A stretch of DNA of 64,000 bases from contig NZ_CP136562.1 of the NCBI RefSeq assembly GCF_018215265.2, positions 744,001 to 808,000 of the forward strand. Reading direction: 5' to 3'. Of the stretch, positions 50,729-59,119 are shown piece after piece. The stretch comes from Paenarthrobacter sp. GOM3 (GTDB lineage: Bacteria > Actinomycetota > Actinomycetes > Actinomycetales > Micrococcaceae). Position 1 is the stretch's first letter; each line of letters opens with the position of its first letter. The notes beneath the pieces are model-generated. The model was not told the origin of the DNA. It saw nothing but the letters and a program-made list of their open reading frames with translations, and did no database searches. The position numbers and the translations under genes are program-made.

Positions 50729-50767
50729 AGACAGGCCCCTCACGAACGAATCGTGAGGGGCCTGTCT
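50729..50767. terminator. Bidirectional terminator
   Basis: AGACAGGCCCCTCACGA and its perfect complement around ACGAA, between the convergent cycA and nuclease genes, with TT at the end. Confidence 0.9.
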
Positions 50768-50790
50768 CTTGGGGTCATGCTACGGGGCGC

Positions 50791-53700
50791 TTAGCCCCTC
50801 AGGCATTTCTGGTACTGCAACCATTCGATGCCGTACCGCAGCCAGCCCACAATGTCGTACCACTTGGAGGGCTTGGTGGGCGGGGTGCACTGCGGCGGGT
50901 TGGGTCCGCTCGCTGCCACCTTGACCAGGGCCTTCACTACCGTTCCGGACTCGACGGCGGTCAGCACCAGGGTGCCTGTACCTGCGGCCGCTGCAGCGGG
51001 CACCTTCACGTTGACGGTCGCCGCACCGGCGGTCACCGGAACGTCCCCGAGTGCCACGGAGGCGCCCTTGGCGTCGACAAAGACCGCCTTCAGCGAGGTG
51101 TTCGCAGGGCTGCCGATGGAGGTCAGGTTCAGCTTGGAGACCGCCAGCGTGATGGATTCGCCAGCCTTGACCTCAGTTGCGGTGGAGTTCGCCACCGCAA
51201 CTGAGCGGCGTGCGAAGTCCGGCGAGACCGGGTTGTGCGTCTGGAGGTACTTGATCCAGGCGTCACGGTCCACCAGGCCCGTGTCCTTCGTGTTGCTGCC
51301 CTCCTTGAAGACCCGGAAGTTGTCACCGCCGGTTGCGAGGAAGCTGAAGGTACCGATCCTGTACTGCTTTGCGGGGTCGATCACAGCGCCATTAACCCAG
51401 ATGCCAGTGATCCGATCGCCTGCTGCACGGGCGGCGTCGTAGGTGTAGTTGACGTTCTTGGACACCCCCAGCTGCTGGTACGGGCGGCTCGGGATGGTGC
51501 CGTCCGGGTTGGTCTGCCACTGCTGCTCCAGAAGCGCCTTGAACTGGGCACCCGTCAGGGACGTGGTCCAGAGGTTGTTCACGAACGGCAGGACCGCGTT
51601 GGCCTCGGCGTAGGTGATGGTTCCGTCCGGCGCGTAGTACAGCTCGTTGCGCAGGCCGCCCGGGTTGACGACGCCGATTTCCGCCGCGCCGAGTTCGGGC
51701 GCCTTGAGCGTGTCCACCAGGGAGTCCGCTACCAGGTTGCCCAGCGTGGACTCGCTCGCGCGATCGTCCCGCTTGGGGGCGCCGCCAGCGGGGTCCGGGG
51801 TGAATGCGGTGGTGATATCAGCGGTCACGGCACCCACAGGCTGGTTTCCGATTTCCGCAGCCTGGGCCAGGGCCTTGTCCACGATGGTTTTCACTGCCGC
51901 CACCCGCGGATAGGCCGCGACGAGGCTTTCAGCGGTTTCGGTGGTCCTGTCCACCACTGCTGCCTTGTAAGCGGTGACCGACTTGGTTGCCGTGTCGACG
52001 GTGAGCGTTACGCTGCCCACGTTCTCGCCATAGTTGCCGGTCTGCACGATCGGGCGGGTCTTGCCGGTGGGTTGGCCGTTGGCGTCCAACACGGGTGCGT
52101 CCCAGGCGTACTCCTTGTGGGTGTGCCCGGTGAAGATAGCCGCTACGTCTGGAGTGGTTTCGTTGACGAGCTTGGCAAACGGACCGCCCGCGGCAACTTC
52201 CTGCTCCAACGTGGCGCCCTCGGGGGTACCGGACGCGGCGCCGTCGTGGTTTTCCACGATGATCAGGTCTGCCAGCTTTTCGGCCTTGATCTTCGCGGCA
52301 ACCCGGTTGATGGCCTCCACGGGATCGCCGAACTCAAGATCGGTGATGCCTGCGGGGGTCACCAGGGAAGGAACTTCCTGGGTGACAGTGCCGATGACCG
52401 CTACCTTCATGCCGTTCAGGTCCAGGACCTTGTACTCCGGCAGGACGGGGGTGGTGGTGCCCTTCTGGTAAACGTTGGCGCCCAGGTAGGCGAACTTTGC
52501 GTTGTTGCCTCCGGCTATAACGCGGTCGCGCAGGTCTGCCCAGCCGCCGTCGAACTCGTGGTTGCCCACAGCGGAAGCCTGCAGTTCAAGCGCGTTCAGG
52601 ACGTCAATGGTGGGCTGGTCCTTCGCCACCGAGGAAGCGAAGAGGGAGGCGCCGATGTTGTCGCCAGCGGAGATGAAGGCAGTCGCACCGGGCGCTGCTG
52701 CCGCACGGAGCTTTTCCACCGTACCCGCGAAGAGCACCGTGTTGGTGTCGATCCGGCCGTGGAAGTCGTTGATGCCCAGGAACTGCAGGTCAACAGTGGC
52801 CGGTGCGTCCGGAGCCAGGTTCAGGCCCACCACCACGGGATCGTGGTCGCTGGCCCGGAACTCGTCCGGGGCATAGTAGTTGGTCACATTGTTGTTATAC
52901 CTGCTGTATTCCAGGGCGACGGACTCCACGGAGTTGATGTTCCAAATGTCGGTTCCCGTGACAACCTTGTGGGCGGCCGGGGACGCCAGGATGTGGTCGA
53001 GGGAGCCCACCATGCCGCCGAAAAGGTAGGAGTGTTTGCCGGTGCCGACCTCAAGGTCGGTGTAGCCTGCGCCGGTGAGGACGTTGATGGGATCTTCCTT
53101 GGAGTAGGCGTTGAAGTCACCGATCAGGAAGACCTTGTCAGTGCCCTTGGAGGCCTGGAGGTCTTTGGAGAAAGCCAGCAGGGATTCGGCCTGCTTGGTG
53201 CGGGCAATGTTGGAGGCGCCCTGGCCCTTGTCGGTATCGTCCGGCGTTGCTGCGGAGCCCTTGGACTTGAAGTGGTTCACGATCGCGATGAATTTCTTGT
53301 CATCGCTGCCGCCGACCTGCTTGAACACCTGAGCCAGTGGCTTACGGGCGCTGGCGAAAGCCACGGTGTCGTTGTGGATGATGGACTCGCCCAAAGGTTC
53401 GGCCGCGGCCTTTTTGTAGATGAATGCGGTGCGGATCATGTCTTCATCGCTCAGCGGGGGAGCGTTCGCAGGCGTGCGCACGTAATCCCACACGCCGGGA
53501 GTCTTGACGTTGAGGGACTCCACCAGCTTGGACAGGGCGTCGTCGCGGTTCTTGCCGAACTGGGCCGAGTTCTCGATCTCTTCGAGGGATACGACGTCGG
53601 CGCCCGACTTGGTAATCGCGGCAACGATCTTGGCCTGCTGGCGCTCGAAGTTCTCCGCGTTGGCAGCACCGCGGGCGTTGCAGCCCTCCTTGACGGTGAT

Positions 53701-55326
53701 CGGGTTGCCGTCGCGGTCGGTGTAGAAAACACAGCCAGCGAGTTGGTCACCCGTGGTGGGGAAGTAGTTCAGCACGTTGAAGGACGCCAGCTTGAGGCTG
53801 CCACCCACGTCCGCAGGACCTTCGGGGCGGGTGGAGGTGAAGCTTGCGGGCTGGACGGACTCAGCGTTTGCCGGGCTCAGCGCCGTGAGCGGCTGGAACT
53901 TCCACGAGTTGTTTCCGTAGCCCAGGATCACGTCGGTCTTGAACGTGGCGGGCGAGCCAACACGTACGGGGTCCGAAGGGGTTAGGTACGGCAATTGCTG
54001 GGCCTTGGTAGCGGCGTCCTTGAGGAAGTTGGTGGACGCGCCGTCGTCGAGCTTGATGCCGCGCAAGGCGTTATCTACCACTACGGCGGCATACTCGGGC
54101 GAGCCGTAGGTTGCCACCGCCGTCGGCTGGACCAGCGGGGACTTACCGGCTGCGAGGCCGATCTCGCCGTACTGGTTCAGGGAGTAGTTGTCAGTAACTG
54201 TGAAGTCGCCCTGGGGTGAGACAAGCATGCCTTCGAGGCTTTCGCGGGCTGCCTCGTTGGCCGGCAACGCGAACGGCGTGGACTTGACCTCGGGTGCCGC
54301 TTCGGTGAGCTTCTTCAGCCCCGCGGCTTCCACTGTGATCTGTGTTTGGTTGGCAAATTCGTTGACCACACCGGTGAGTTCCAGGTAGTCGCCCGGCTGG
54401 ACGGTGGCCGCCGTCGTGGGTGAATAGACGAACAAAGCGTCCGACGCCGTCCTGGCCGCCCCTGCTGTTTCGCCGCCGGTACCGGGCGTCTGGACGTAGT
54501 AGCCGTTGAATCCGCCGGTCGCGTATACGGCGGTGACCTTGCCGCGGGTGCTCACCGTGCTGCCGACCAATGGACTGGCCGTGCCGGTGCCTTGTATTTC
54601 CGCGATGGTCTTGATGCCCGGTTGCGGCCCAGGATCGGTGGGCGGCGTGGTGCCTCCGCCGGAGGCCGTCGGGGTAATGCTCGTACCGAGTCTGAAGTCT
54701 GCTGCGTTGGAGTCGGTGTCAACGCCGTTGGTCCGGTTGAGGCTCTTGACGTCTGAATTACTGGCGGGAGCCGTTGCAGGCGCAGTCTCAAAAGTGTTGG
54801 ACGTTCCGTAACCCAGGAGGTCGGCGATGGCGGCGTTGGCGGTCACTGAACCCGCGGGGAGTGGGGACACGGCGGTGCCCTGTTTCGCCAGGACCAGTGT
54901 CCCGGTGGTTCCGCTCGGGTTCAGGGTTCCGGAAGCCTGAACATCCGGCGTGGGGAGGGCCGGCGCCGCCGAGGATGCGCTGTTGCTGGCCCCTTGGACC
55001 AGGAAGTAGCCCTTGGCCGGGATGCTCCCCGTCAACGGAGTGATTCCCGTTGGTGCTGCGGTAGCGGTGCCCGCCCGGTATTGCAAAGACCAGCCAGCCA
55101 AGCTGACGGGTGCGTCCGAGGAGTTGTAGAGCTCCACGAATTTGTTCTTGAAGGCCGCGCCGCTGCTTCCGCCGCTGAGATAGGCCTCGTTGATGACTAC
55201 CGGCGAGGTGCCCGCCGGCGTGGCGGGATCGTCCGCCGCCATGGCCGGGACGGCCGTCAGCGGGGCTGCAAGCAACCCTGCCGACAAGGCCGTTCCCGCC
55301 AGTAATTTCCAATGGTGTTGGTGCAT
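50791..55326 (-). CDS. Secreted multidomain nuclease / 5'-nucleotidase (ExeM/NucH type)
   Basis: 1511 residues. Signal peptide 1-30 (cleavage after AMA). About 40-165: lamin-tail domain (VVINEAYLSGG, FVELYNSSD). About 238-335: OB-fold of the ExeM/NucH type (GSTVSTRGKVTAVY). About 511-838: endonuclease/exonuclease/phosphatase domain (KLASFNVLNYF, VVSLEEIEN with Glu582, NHFKSKG, IGDFNAY, SDHDPVVVG). About 845-1130: metallophosphatase (INDFHGR, SAGDNIG, GNHEFDGGW, GHTHKEY), then a 5'-nucleotidase C domain (about 1170-1340). The end has Ig-like sequence and a short Cys-flanked tail. It could degrade extracellular DNA to nucleotides and dephosphorylate these for uptake. Confidence 0.93.
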   Translation of the reverse strand: MHQHHWKLLAGTALSAGLLAAPLTAVPAMAADDPATPAGTSPVVINEAYLSGGSSGAAFKNKFVELYNSSDAPVSLAGWSLQYRAGTATAAPTGITPLTGSIPAKGYFLVQGASNSASSAAPALPTPDVQASGTLNPSGTTGTLVLAKQGTAVSPLPAGSVTANAAIADLLGYGTSNTFETAPATAPASNSDVKSLNRTNGVDTDSNAADFRLGTSITPTASGGGTTPPTDPGPQPGIKTIAEIQGTGTASPLVGSTVSTRGKVTAVYATGGFNGYYVQTPGTGGETAGAARTASDALFVYSPTTAATVQPGDYLELTGVVNEFANQTQITVEAAGLKKLTEAAPEVKSTPFALPANEAARESLEGMLVSPQGDFTVTDNYSLNQYGEIGLAAGKSPLVQPTAVATYGSPEYAAVVVDNALRGIKLDDGASTNFLKDAATKAQQLPYLTPSDPVRVGSPATFKTDVILGYGNNSWKFQPLTALSPANAESVQPASFTSTRPEGPADVGGSLKLASFNVLNYFPTTGDQLAGCVFYTDRDGNPITVKEGCNARGAANAENFERQQAKIVAAITKSGADVVSLEEIENSAQFGKNRDDALSKLVESLNVKTPGVWDYVRTPANAPPLSDEDMIRTAFIYKKAAAEPLGESIIHNDTVAFASARKPLAQVFKQVGGSDDKKFIAIVNHFKSKGSAATPDDTDKGQGASNIARTKQAESLLAFSKDLQASKGTDKVFLIGDFNAYSKEDPINVLTGAGYTDLEVGTGKHSYLFGGMVGSLDHILASPAAHKVVTGTDIWNINSVESVALEYSRYNNNVTNYYAPDEFRASDHDPVVVGLNLAPDAPATVDLQFLGINDFHGRIDTNTVLFAGTVEKLRAAAAPGATAFISAGDNIGASLFASSVAKDQPTIDVLNALELQASAVGNHEFDGGWADLRDRVIAGGNNAKFAYLGANVYQKGTTTPVLPEYKVLDLNGMKVAVIGTVTQEVPSLVTPAGITDLEFGDPVEAINRVAAKIKAEKLADLIIVENHDGAASGTPEGATLEQEVAAGGPFAKLVNETTPDVAAIFTGHTHKEYAWDAPVLDANGQPTGKTRPIVQTGNYGENVGSVTLTVDTATKSVTAYKAAVVDRTTETAESLVAAYPRVAAVKTIVDKALAQAAEIGNQPVGAVTADITTAFTPDPAGGAPKRDDRASESTLGNLVADSLVDTLKAPELGAAEIGVVNPGGLRNELYYAPDGTITYAEANAVLPFVNNLWTTSLTGAQFKALLEQQWQTNPDGTIPSRPYQQLGVSKNVNYTYDAARAAGDRITGIWVNGAVIDPAKQYRIGTFSFLATGGDNFRVFKEGSNTKDTGLVDRDAWIKYLQTHNPVSPDFARRSVAVANSTATEVKAGESITLAVSKLNLTSIGSPANTSLKAVFVDAKGASVALGDVPVTAGAATVNVKVPAAAAAGTGTLVLTAVESGTVVKALVKVAASGPNPPQCTPPTKPSKWYDIVGWLRYGIEWLQYQKCLRG

Positions 55327-55505
55327 CCGCTCTAACTTTCATTAGGGAGCCCTGTATGGCCCTGTGGACGACGCCCACCTTCTTGTGAAGTGGGCGCTGT
55401 TCCCGGAAGTTACTCCGGGGTAAAGCTGCCTCAGACGTAGCAGAACACGAACGGATGAATGGGAAGTGGACCAGTGGTGGCCGGAGAGTGCCCGCCACCG
55501 GCCCT

Positions 55506-55997
55506 CTACTTGGCGGCGCCCTTCAGGGTCCCGGACGTAGCTGCGCCGGACGCGCCGCCGATCAGGCAGACGATCTCGCGGTCATCGGCCTTCCACGTAT
55601 CGGTAGTGGGGTAGAAGTAGGTCAGTTCCAGGGTTGATGAATCAAAGGGCACGCCCACGAAGCCTGCGAACTCGGAACTGCAATACTCTTTGGATTGCTT
55701 CTCAACCTCGGACTGGCCCGGGTACGTGTCGGCCACAATGTCCTTGGCCGCATAGGCCTCGAGATCGTGCTCTTGGTCGCAGGGGATGACGGATACGTCC
55801 TTGACCTCAGTACCGGACGGCTCAGCGATGCAGTCACCCACCTTCACTTTGAAGGCATCCGCAACAGAAGACTCGGTAGGTTTGCCGGACTCGTCCCGTT
55901 TGGCATCCCCACTGCTGATCAGCGAACATCCCGCCAGGGCTAAGGACGCCAGGCCCAACAGGGCGGTGGCTTTGATGGTTTGTGAAAGGTGCTGCAA
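55506..55997 (-). CDS. Septum-formation family lipoprotein
   Basis: 163 residues from a TTG at 55997 (GAGGA upstream); the longer open frame ahead of it is not coding. Lipobox LALAGC. The mature domain has VGDCIAEPSG and VIPCDQEHDLEAYA, hallmarks of the Septum_form (septum formation) domain of Actinobacteria, with paired cysteines. It would sit on the outside of the membrane. The role is taken from the family name; there is no division gene nearby. Confidence 0.8.
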   Translation of the reverse strand: MQHLSQTIKATALLGLASLALAGCSLISSGDAKRDESGKPTESSVADAFKVKVGDCIAEPSGTEVKDVSVIPCDQEHDLEAYAAKDIVADTYPGQSEVEKQSKEYCSSEFAGFVGVPFDSSTLELTYFYPTTDTWKADDREIVCLIGGASGAATSGTLKGAAK

Positions 55998-56175
55998 CTC
56001 AGGTCCTCGTTCCCCAGGGACCGCAGGTGGGGATCGTGGTTGCCCAATCTGCGGCCAATCAATGAGGGACCGGTCAAAGCGCCCACGCCGAACGATCCCC
56101 CAGGATCGGCGGTGGGCGGGTGGAGCCGGGCGCCCCTGGGTAGGAGGCGCCGGGCACCACCCGGAAATCAAAAGT

Positions 56176-56961
56176 CTAAGCGGACTGACCCGTGTCCTGG
56201 ATGACCTTGAATACTGCACCGGTGGGATCAATCAGCGTCGCCAGGCGGCCGAACGGTGTTTCTTCCGCGGCATGCATGACCGTTGCTCCCAAGGCGAGGG
56301 CTTGTTCCACCGTGGCGTCGGTGTTCTCAACCGCGAAGTAGACACTCCACATGGACGGTACTTCGTCGGAGAGTACACCAGCGGCATCCATGATGCCCGC
56401 CTTCGCGTTGTCTCCTGCGCCCAAGGTGGTGTAGCGGAACTCCGGGGTATCACTCATGACATTCGTGTCCCAGCCGAAGACTTTTTGGTAGAAAGACACG
56501 GCTGAGTCGTAGTCCGTGGCAAGGAGCTCATGCCACGCCGGTGAACCCGGTTCCGCAGCGACTTCGAAACCCTTCATCTGACCGAACTGCCAGGCGCCGA
56601 TGGATGCGCCCGAGGAATCGCCGTAAATGGCCATGCTGCCTTGCTCCGGAACATCCATGGGTTCCATGTAGACCTGGCCGCCGTTGGCCGCGGCGGCCTG
56701 TGTGGTCGCCTTGATGTCGTCGGTGCGCAGGTAAGTGGACCACAGGTCCGGCATGGCGCCCATGTCAGCCTGCTTCTGCATGATGCCGGCCACCAGCTTC
56801 CCGTCCTTGGATGCGGTGATGTAGCCGCCGTACGTCTCCTCATCACCGGCTTCGTACGTCCAGCCAAAGAGGGCGTTATAAAACTCCTTGGCTTTCTCTG
56901 TATCGGACGTCATCAGATCGATCCAGCACGGTGCGCCGGGTGTGATGTCAGGCGTTGGCAT
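56176..56961 (-). CDS. Two-domain VOC (glyoxalase/bleomycin-resistance) protein
   Basis: 261 residues with two vicinal-oxygen-chelate modules: residues about 6-125 (GAPCWIDLMTSDTEKAKEFY, ALFGWTYE) and about 140-258 (PAWHELLATDYDSAVSFYQ, VFGWDT, LIDPTGAVFKVIQ). Such proteins bind metal and small molecules, and members include antibiotic binding proteins and dioxygenases; the substrate is not clear. No operon partner. Confidence 0.9.
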   Translation of the reverse strand: MPTPDITPGAPCWIDLMTSDTEKAKEFYNALFGWTYEAGDEETYGGYITASKDGKLVAGIMQKQADMGAMPDLWSTYLRTDDIKATTQAAAANGGQVYMEPMDVPEQGSMAIYGDSSGASIGAWQFGQMKGFEVAAEPGSPAWHELLATDYDSAVSFYQKVFGWDTNVMSDTPEFRYTTLGAGDNAKAGIMDAAGVLSDEVPSMWSVYFAVENTDATVEQALALGATVMHAAEETPFGRLATLIDPTGAVFKVIQDTGQSA

Positions 56962-57116
56962 AGGTCAGGCTCCTGTTGTAGTTCCGCGGTAAAGCTGCGG
57001 TTTAGGTCAGAGGTGTGGAGACAGGTAGAACACTATGCGGGGGGTCTGACAGTTTCAATGATGTTCCGGTTGCAGGTTCTCAGTTAGCTCAGACGCGCTG
57101 GGACCGTGGGCACAAA

Positions 57117-57145
57117 AATGCCCCGGGTTTGGAACCCGGGGCATT
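57117..57145 (-). terminator. Terminator of tRNA-Ser
   Basis: AATGCCCCGGGTT / AACCCGGGGCATT around TGG, with a T run (ATTTTTG) on the minus strand, 3 bp after the tRNA CCA. Confidence 0.9.
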
Positions 57146-57148
57146 CAT

Positions 57149-57239
57149 TGGCGGAAGGTAAGGGATTTGAACCCTTGGTACGGGGTTACCGCACACTGGT
57201 TTTCAAGACCAGCTCCTTAGGCCGCTCGGACAACCTTCC
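57149..57239 (-). tRNA. tRNA-Ser (anticodon TGA)
   Basis: Class II tRNA: acceptor GGAAGGT/ACCTTCC, anticodon stem CTGGT/ACCAG with loop CTTGAAA (anticodon TGA), long variable arm, T arm GGGTTCAAATCCC, discriminator G and an encoded CCA (57149-57151). Confidence 0.96.
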
Positions 57240-57341
57240 TCGCCTAGTAGTGTTTCATAGGGAGTTGGCTGTTCCAAAACATCACGTCTGTCCGGTCCCC
57301 GCCCCGGGGCCGACGGACAAGCAAGAAACCGGGAGTTCGTC

Positions 57342-58325
57342 ATGAAAGCCGTCTACATCTCAGAGCCAGGCGGGCCCGAAGTCCTCGAGGTCCGCGACGT
57401 CCCTGCTCCGGTCCCGGGCGAGGGCGAAGTCCTGATCGATGTCGTCGCCGCAGGCCTGAACAGGGCCGATGTCCAGCAGCGACGCGGTTTCTACCCGCCA
57501 CCCCCCGGGGCTTCAGAGATCCCCGGGCTTGAAGTGTCCGGCCGCATCGCCGCCTTCGGCCCCGGCGTCACCAAGGCATTCTCCATAGGGGACAAGGTTG
57601 TTGCCCTTCTTTCCGGCGGCGGCTACGCCCAACAGGTAGCGGTATCCGCCGAGCAAGTGCTCAGGGTTCCCGACGGCGTCGACCTCATCACCGCAGCCGC
57701 GCTGCCCGAGGTTGCCGCCACCGTTTACTCCAACCTGATCATGACCGCCCAACTGCAACCAGGCGAAACGGTGCTCATCCACGGGGCAACGGGCGGCATC
57801 GGCACCATGGCCATCCAGCTGGCCAAGGCCTACGGCGCAAAAGTGGCTGCCACAGCCGGCACGGACGAGAAGGTCGGCACCGCCAAAGCCTTCCTCGGTG
57901 CGGACATCGCCATCAACTACACCGAAGAGGACTTCGCTGAAAGCTTGCGGGCGCAAAACGGTGGCAAAGGCGCGGACGTGATCCTCGACGTCGTCGGTGC
58001 CAAATACCTGCAGCAGAACATCGACGCCCTTGCCGACTACGGCAGGCTCATCGTCATTGGGCTTCAGGGCGGCGCCACTGCGGAAATCAACCTTGGCCAG
58101 CTCCTCAGCAAACGGGCGGCCGTCATCGGAACGGCTCTCCGGCCCCGGTCCGTGGCCGAGAAGGGCATCATCATGTCCGCCGTGCGCGAGTCCGTATGGC
58201 CCATGATCACCGATGGCAGGATCCGACCCCTGGTGGCCAAGTCCTTCCCGCTGGACCAAGTGCAGGACGCGCACCGGTACTTTGACTCCGGTGACCATGT
58301 GGGCAAGGTCCTGCTTCTGCTCTGA
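57342..58325 (+). CDS. NAD(P)H:quinone oxidoreductase (zeta-crystallin/PIG3 type)
   Basis: 327 residues, zinc-less medium-chain reductase. AAGLNRADVQQRRGFYPPPP (about 36-55) is the QOR/PIG3 signature, and the NADPH site is HGATGGIGTMAIQLA (about 147-161). It reduces quinones or enones. It is 29 bp ahead of a PadR-family gene on the same strand. Confidence 0.92.
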   Translation: MKAVYISEPGGPEVLEVRDVPAPVPGEGEVLIDVVAAGLNRADVQQRRGFYPPPPGASEIPGLEVSGRIAAFGPGVTKAFSIGDKVVALLSGGGYAQQVAVSAEQVLRVPDGVDLITAAALPEVAATVYSNLIMTAQLQPGETVLIHGATGGIGTMAIQLAKAYGAKVAATAGTDEKVGTAKAFLGADIAINYTEEDFAESLRAQNGGKGADVILDVVGAKYLQQNIDALADYGRLIVIGLQGGATAEINLGQLLSKRAAVIGTALRPRSVAEKGIIMSAVRESVWPMITDGRIRPLVAKSFPLDQVQDAHRYFDSGDHVGKVLLLL

Positions 58326-58354
58326 CCAGTCAATCCACCGCAGCGAGGAGTCCA

Positions 58355-58897
58355 ATGTCCATCCGGCACAGCCTGCTGGCCCTGCTCCAGGACCAGCCGC
58401 GGTACGGCTATGAGCTGCGGGTCGAATTCGAGGAGCGAACAGGTGCCGCCTGGCCGCTGAACATCGGGCAGGTCTACACCACCCTGGACCGCCTGGAACG
58501 TGACGGCCTGGTCAGCAAGGACGGCGACGACGGCGGAGGCCACGTCGTCTACAGCATCACTGACGCCGGGGCTGAGGAAGTCGTGGCCTGGTTCGCGGGG
58601 GCGGTTGACCGGGGTAGTCCGCCGCGGAACGAGATCGCCATCAAGTTGGCGCTCGCCGTTACCCTTCCTGGCGTGGATGCCTCGGAAGTGATCCAGTCAC
58701 AACGCGAAGTGTCACTCCGTGCCCTGCAGGAACATACGCAGGCCCGTAAGGCAGTCTCCGCCAATCAGCGATCGTCCGATACTGCATGGCTGTTGGTGCT
58801 GGACTCCCTGATTTTCCAGGCCGAAGCCGAGGTGCGATGGCTGGACCTCTGTGAGGCACGGATGGTCCAGGCGCAGGGCAACGGGGGAGCGGTTTAG
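58355..58897 (+). CDS. PadR-family transcriptional regulator
   Basis: 180 residues. The winged helix (about 3-75) reads IRHSLLALLQDQPRYGYEL and IGQVYTTLDRLERDGLV. The C-terminal helices (about 90-170) form the Vir_act_alpha_C dimer domain. PadR proteins sense phenolics or drugs; here it is co-directional with the quinone oxidoreductase and likely controls it. Confidence 0.92.
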   Translation: MSIRHSLLALLQDQPRYGYELRVEFEERTGAAWPLNIGQVYTTLDRLERDGLVSKDGDDGGGHVVYSITDAGAEEVVAWFAGAVDRGSPPRNEIAIKLALAVTLPGVDASEVIQSQREVSLRALQEHTQARKAVSANQRSSDTAWLLVLDSLIFQAEAEVRWLDLCEARMVQAQGNGGAV

Positions 58898-59119
58898 CGT
58901 CTTCCGGTGCGAGGGGCGCGTTTGCTGGGCGTCCAGGAATGGTCGCCCGTCGCATGGCTGTGACCGCTCACCGCGAGCCAGGGTCCCACACACGTGTACG
59001 GCCTTTACTTGTCGGTAGCAGTTGTTACTGTGCTGGAAGGCACGTGGCGAAGCGGGCCCCACCGCGGTTTTCGCCACAACAGCATTTCCCATCACCGCAG
59101 CAGTTCTCAAGGAGGAGAT

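Noticed and set aside
51235..53985. Open frame of 916 codons on the plus strand inside the nuclease gene
   Set aside because: Antisense shadow of the multidomain nuclease, with Gly/Val/Arg-rich translation and no domains.
58955..58972. TGTGACCGCTCACC-like sequence before cstA considered as a CRP site
   Set aside because: The half-sites are separated by four, not six, bases, so it does not fit CRP/GlxR spacing.
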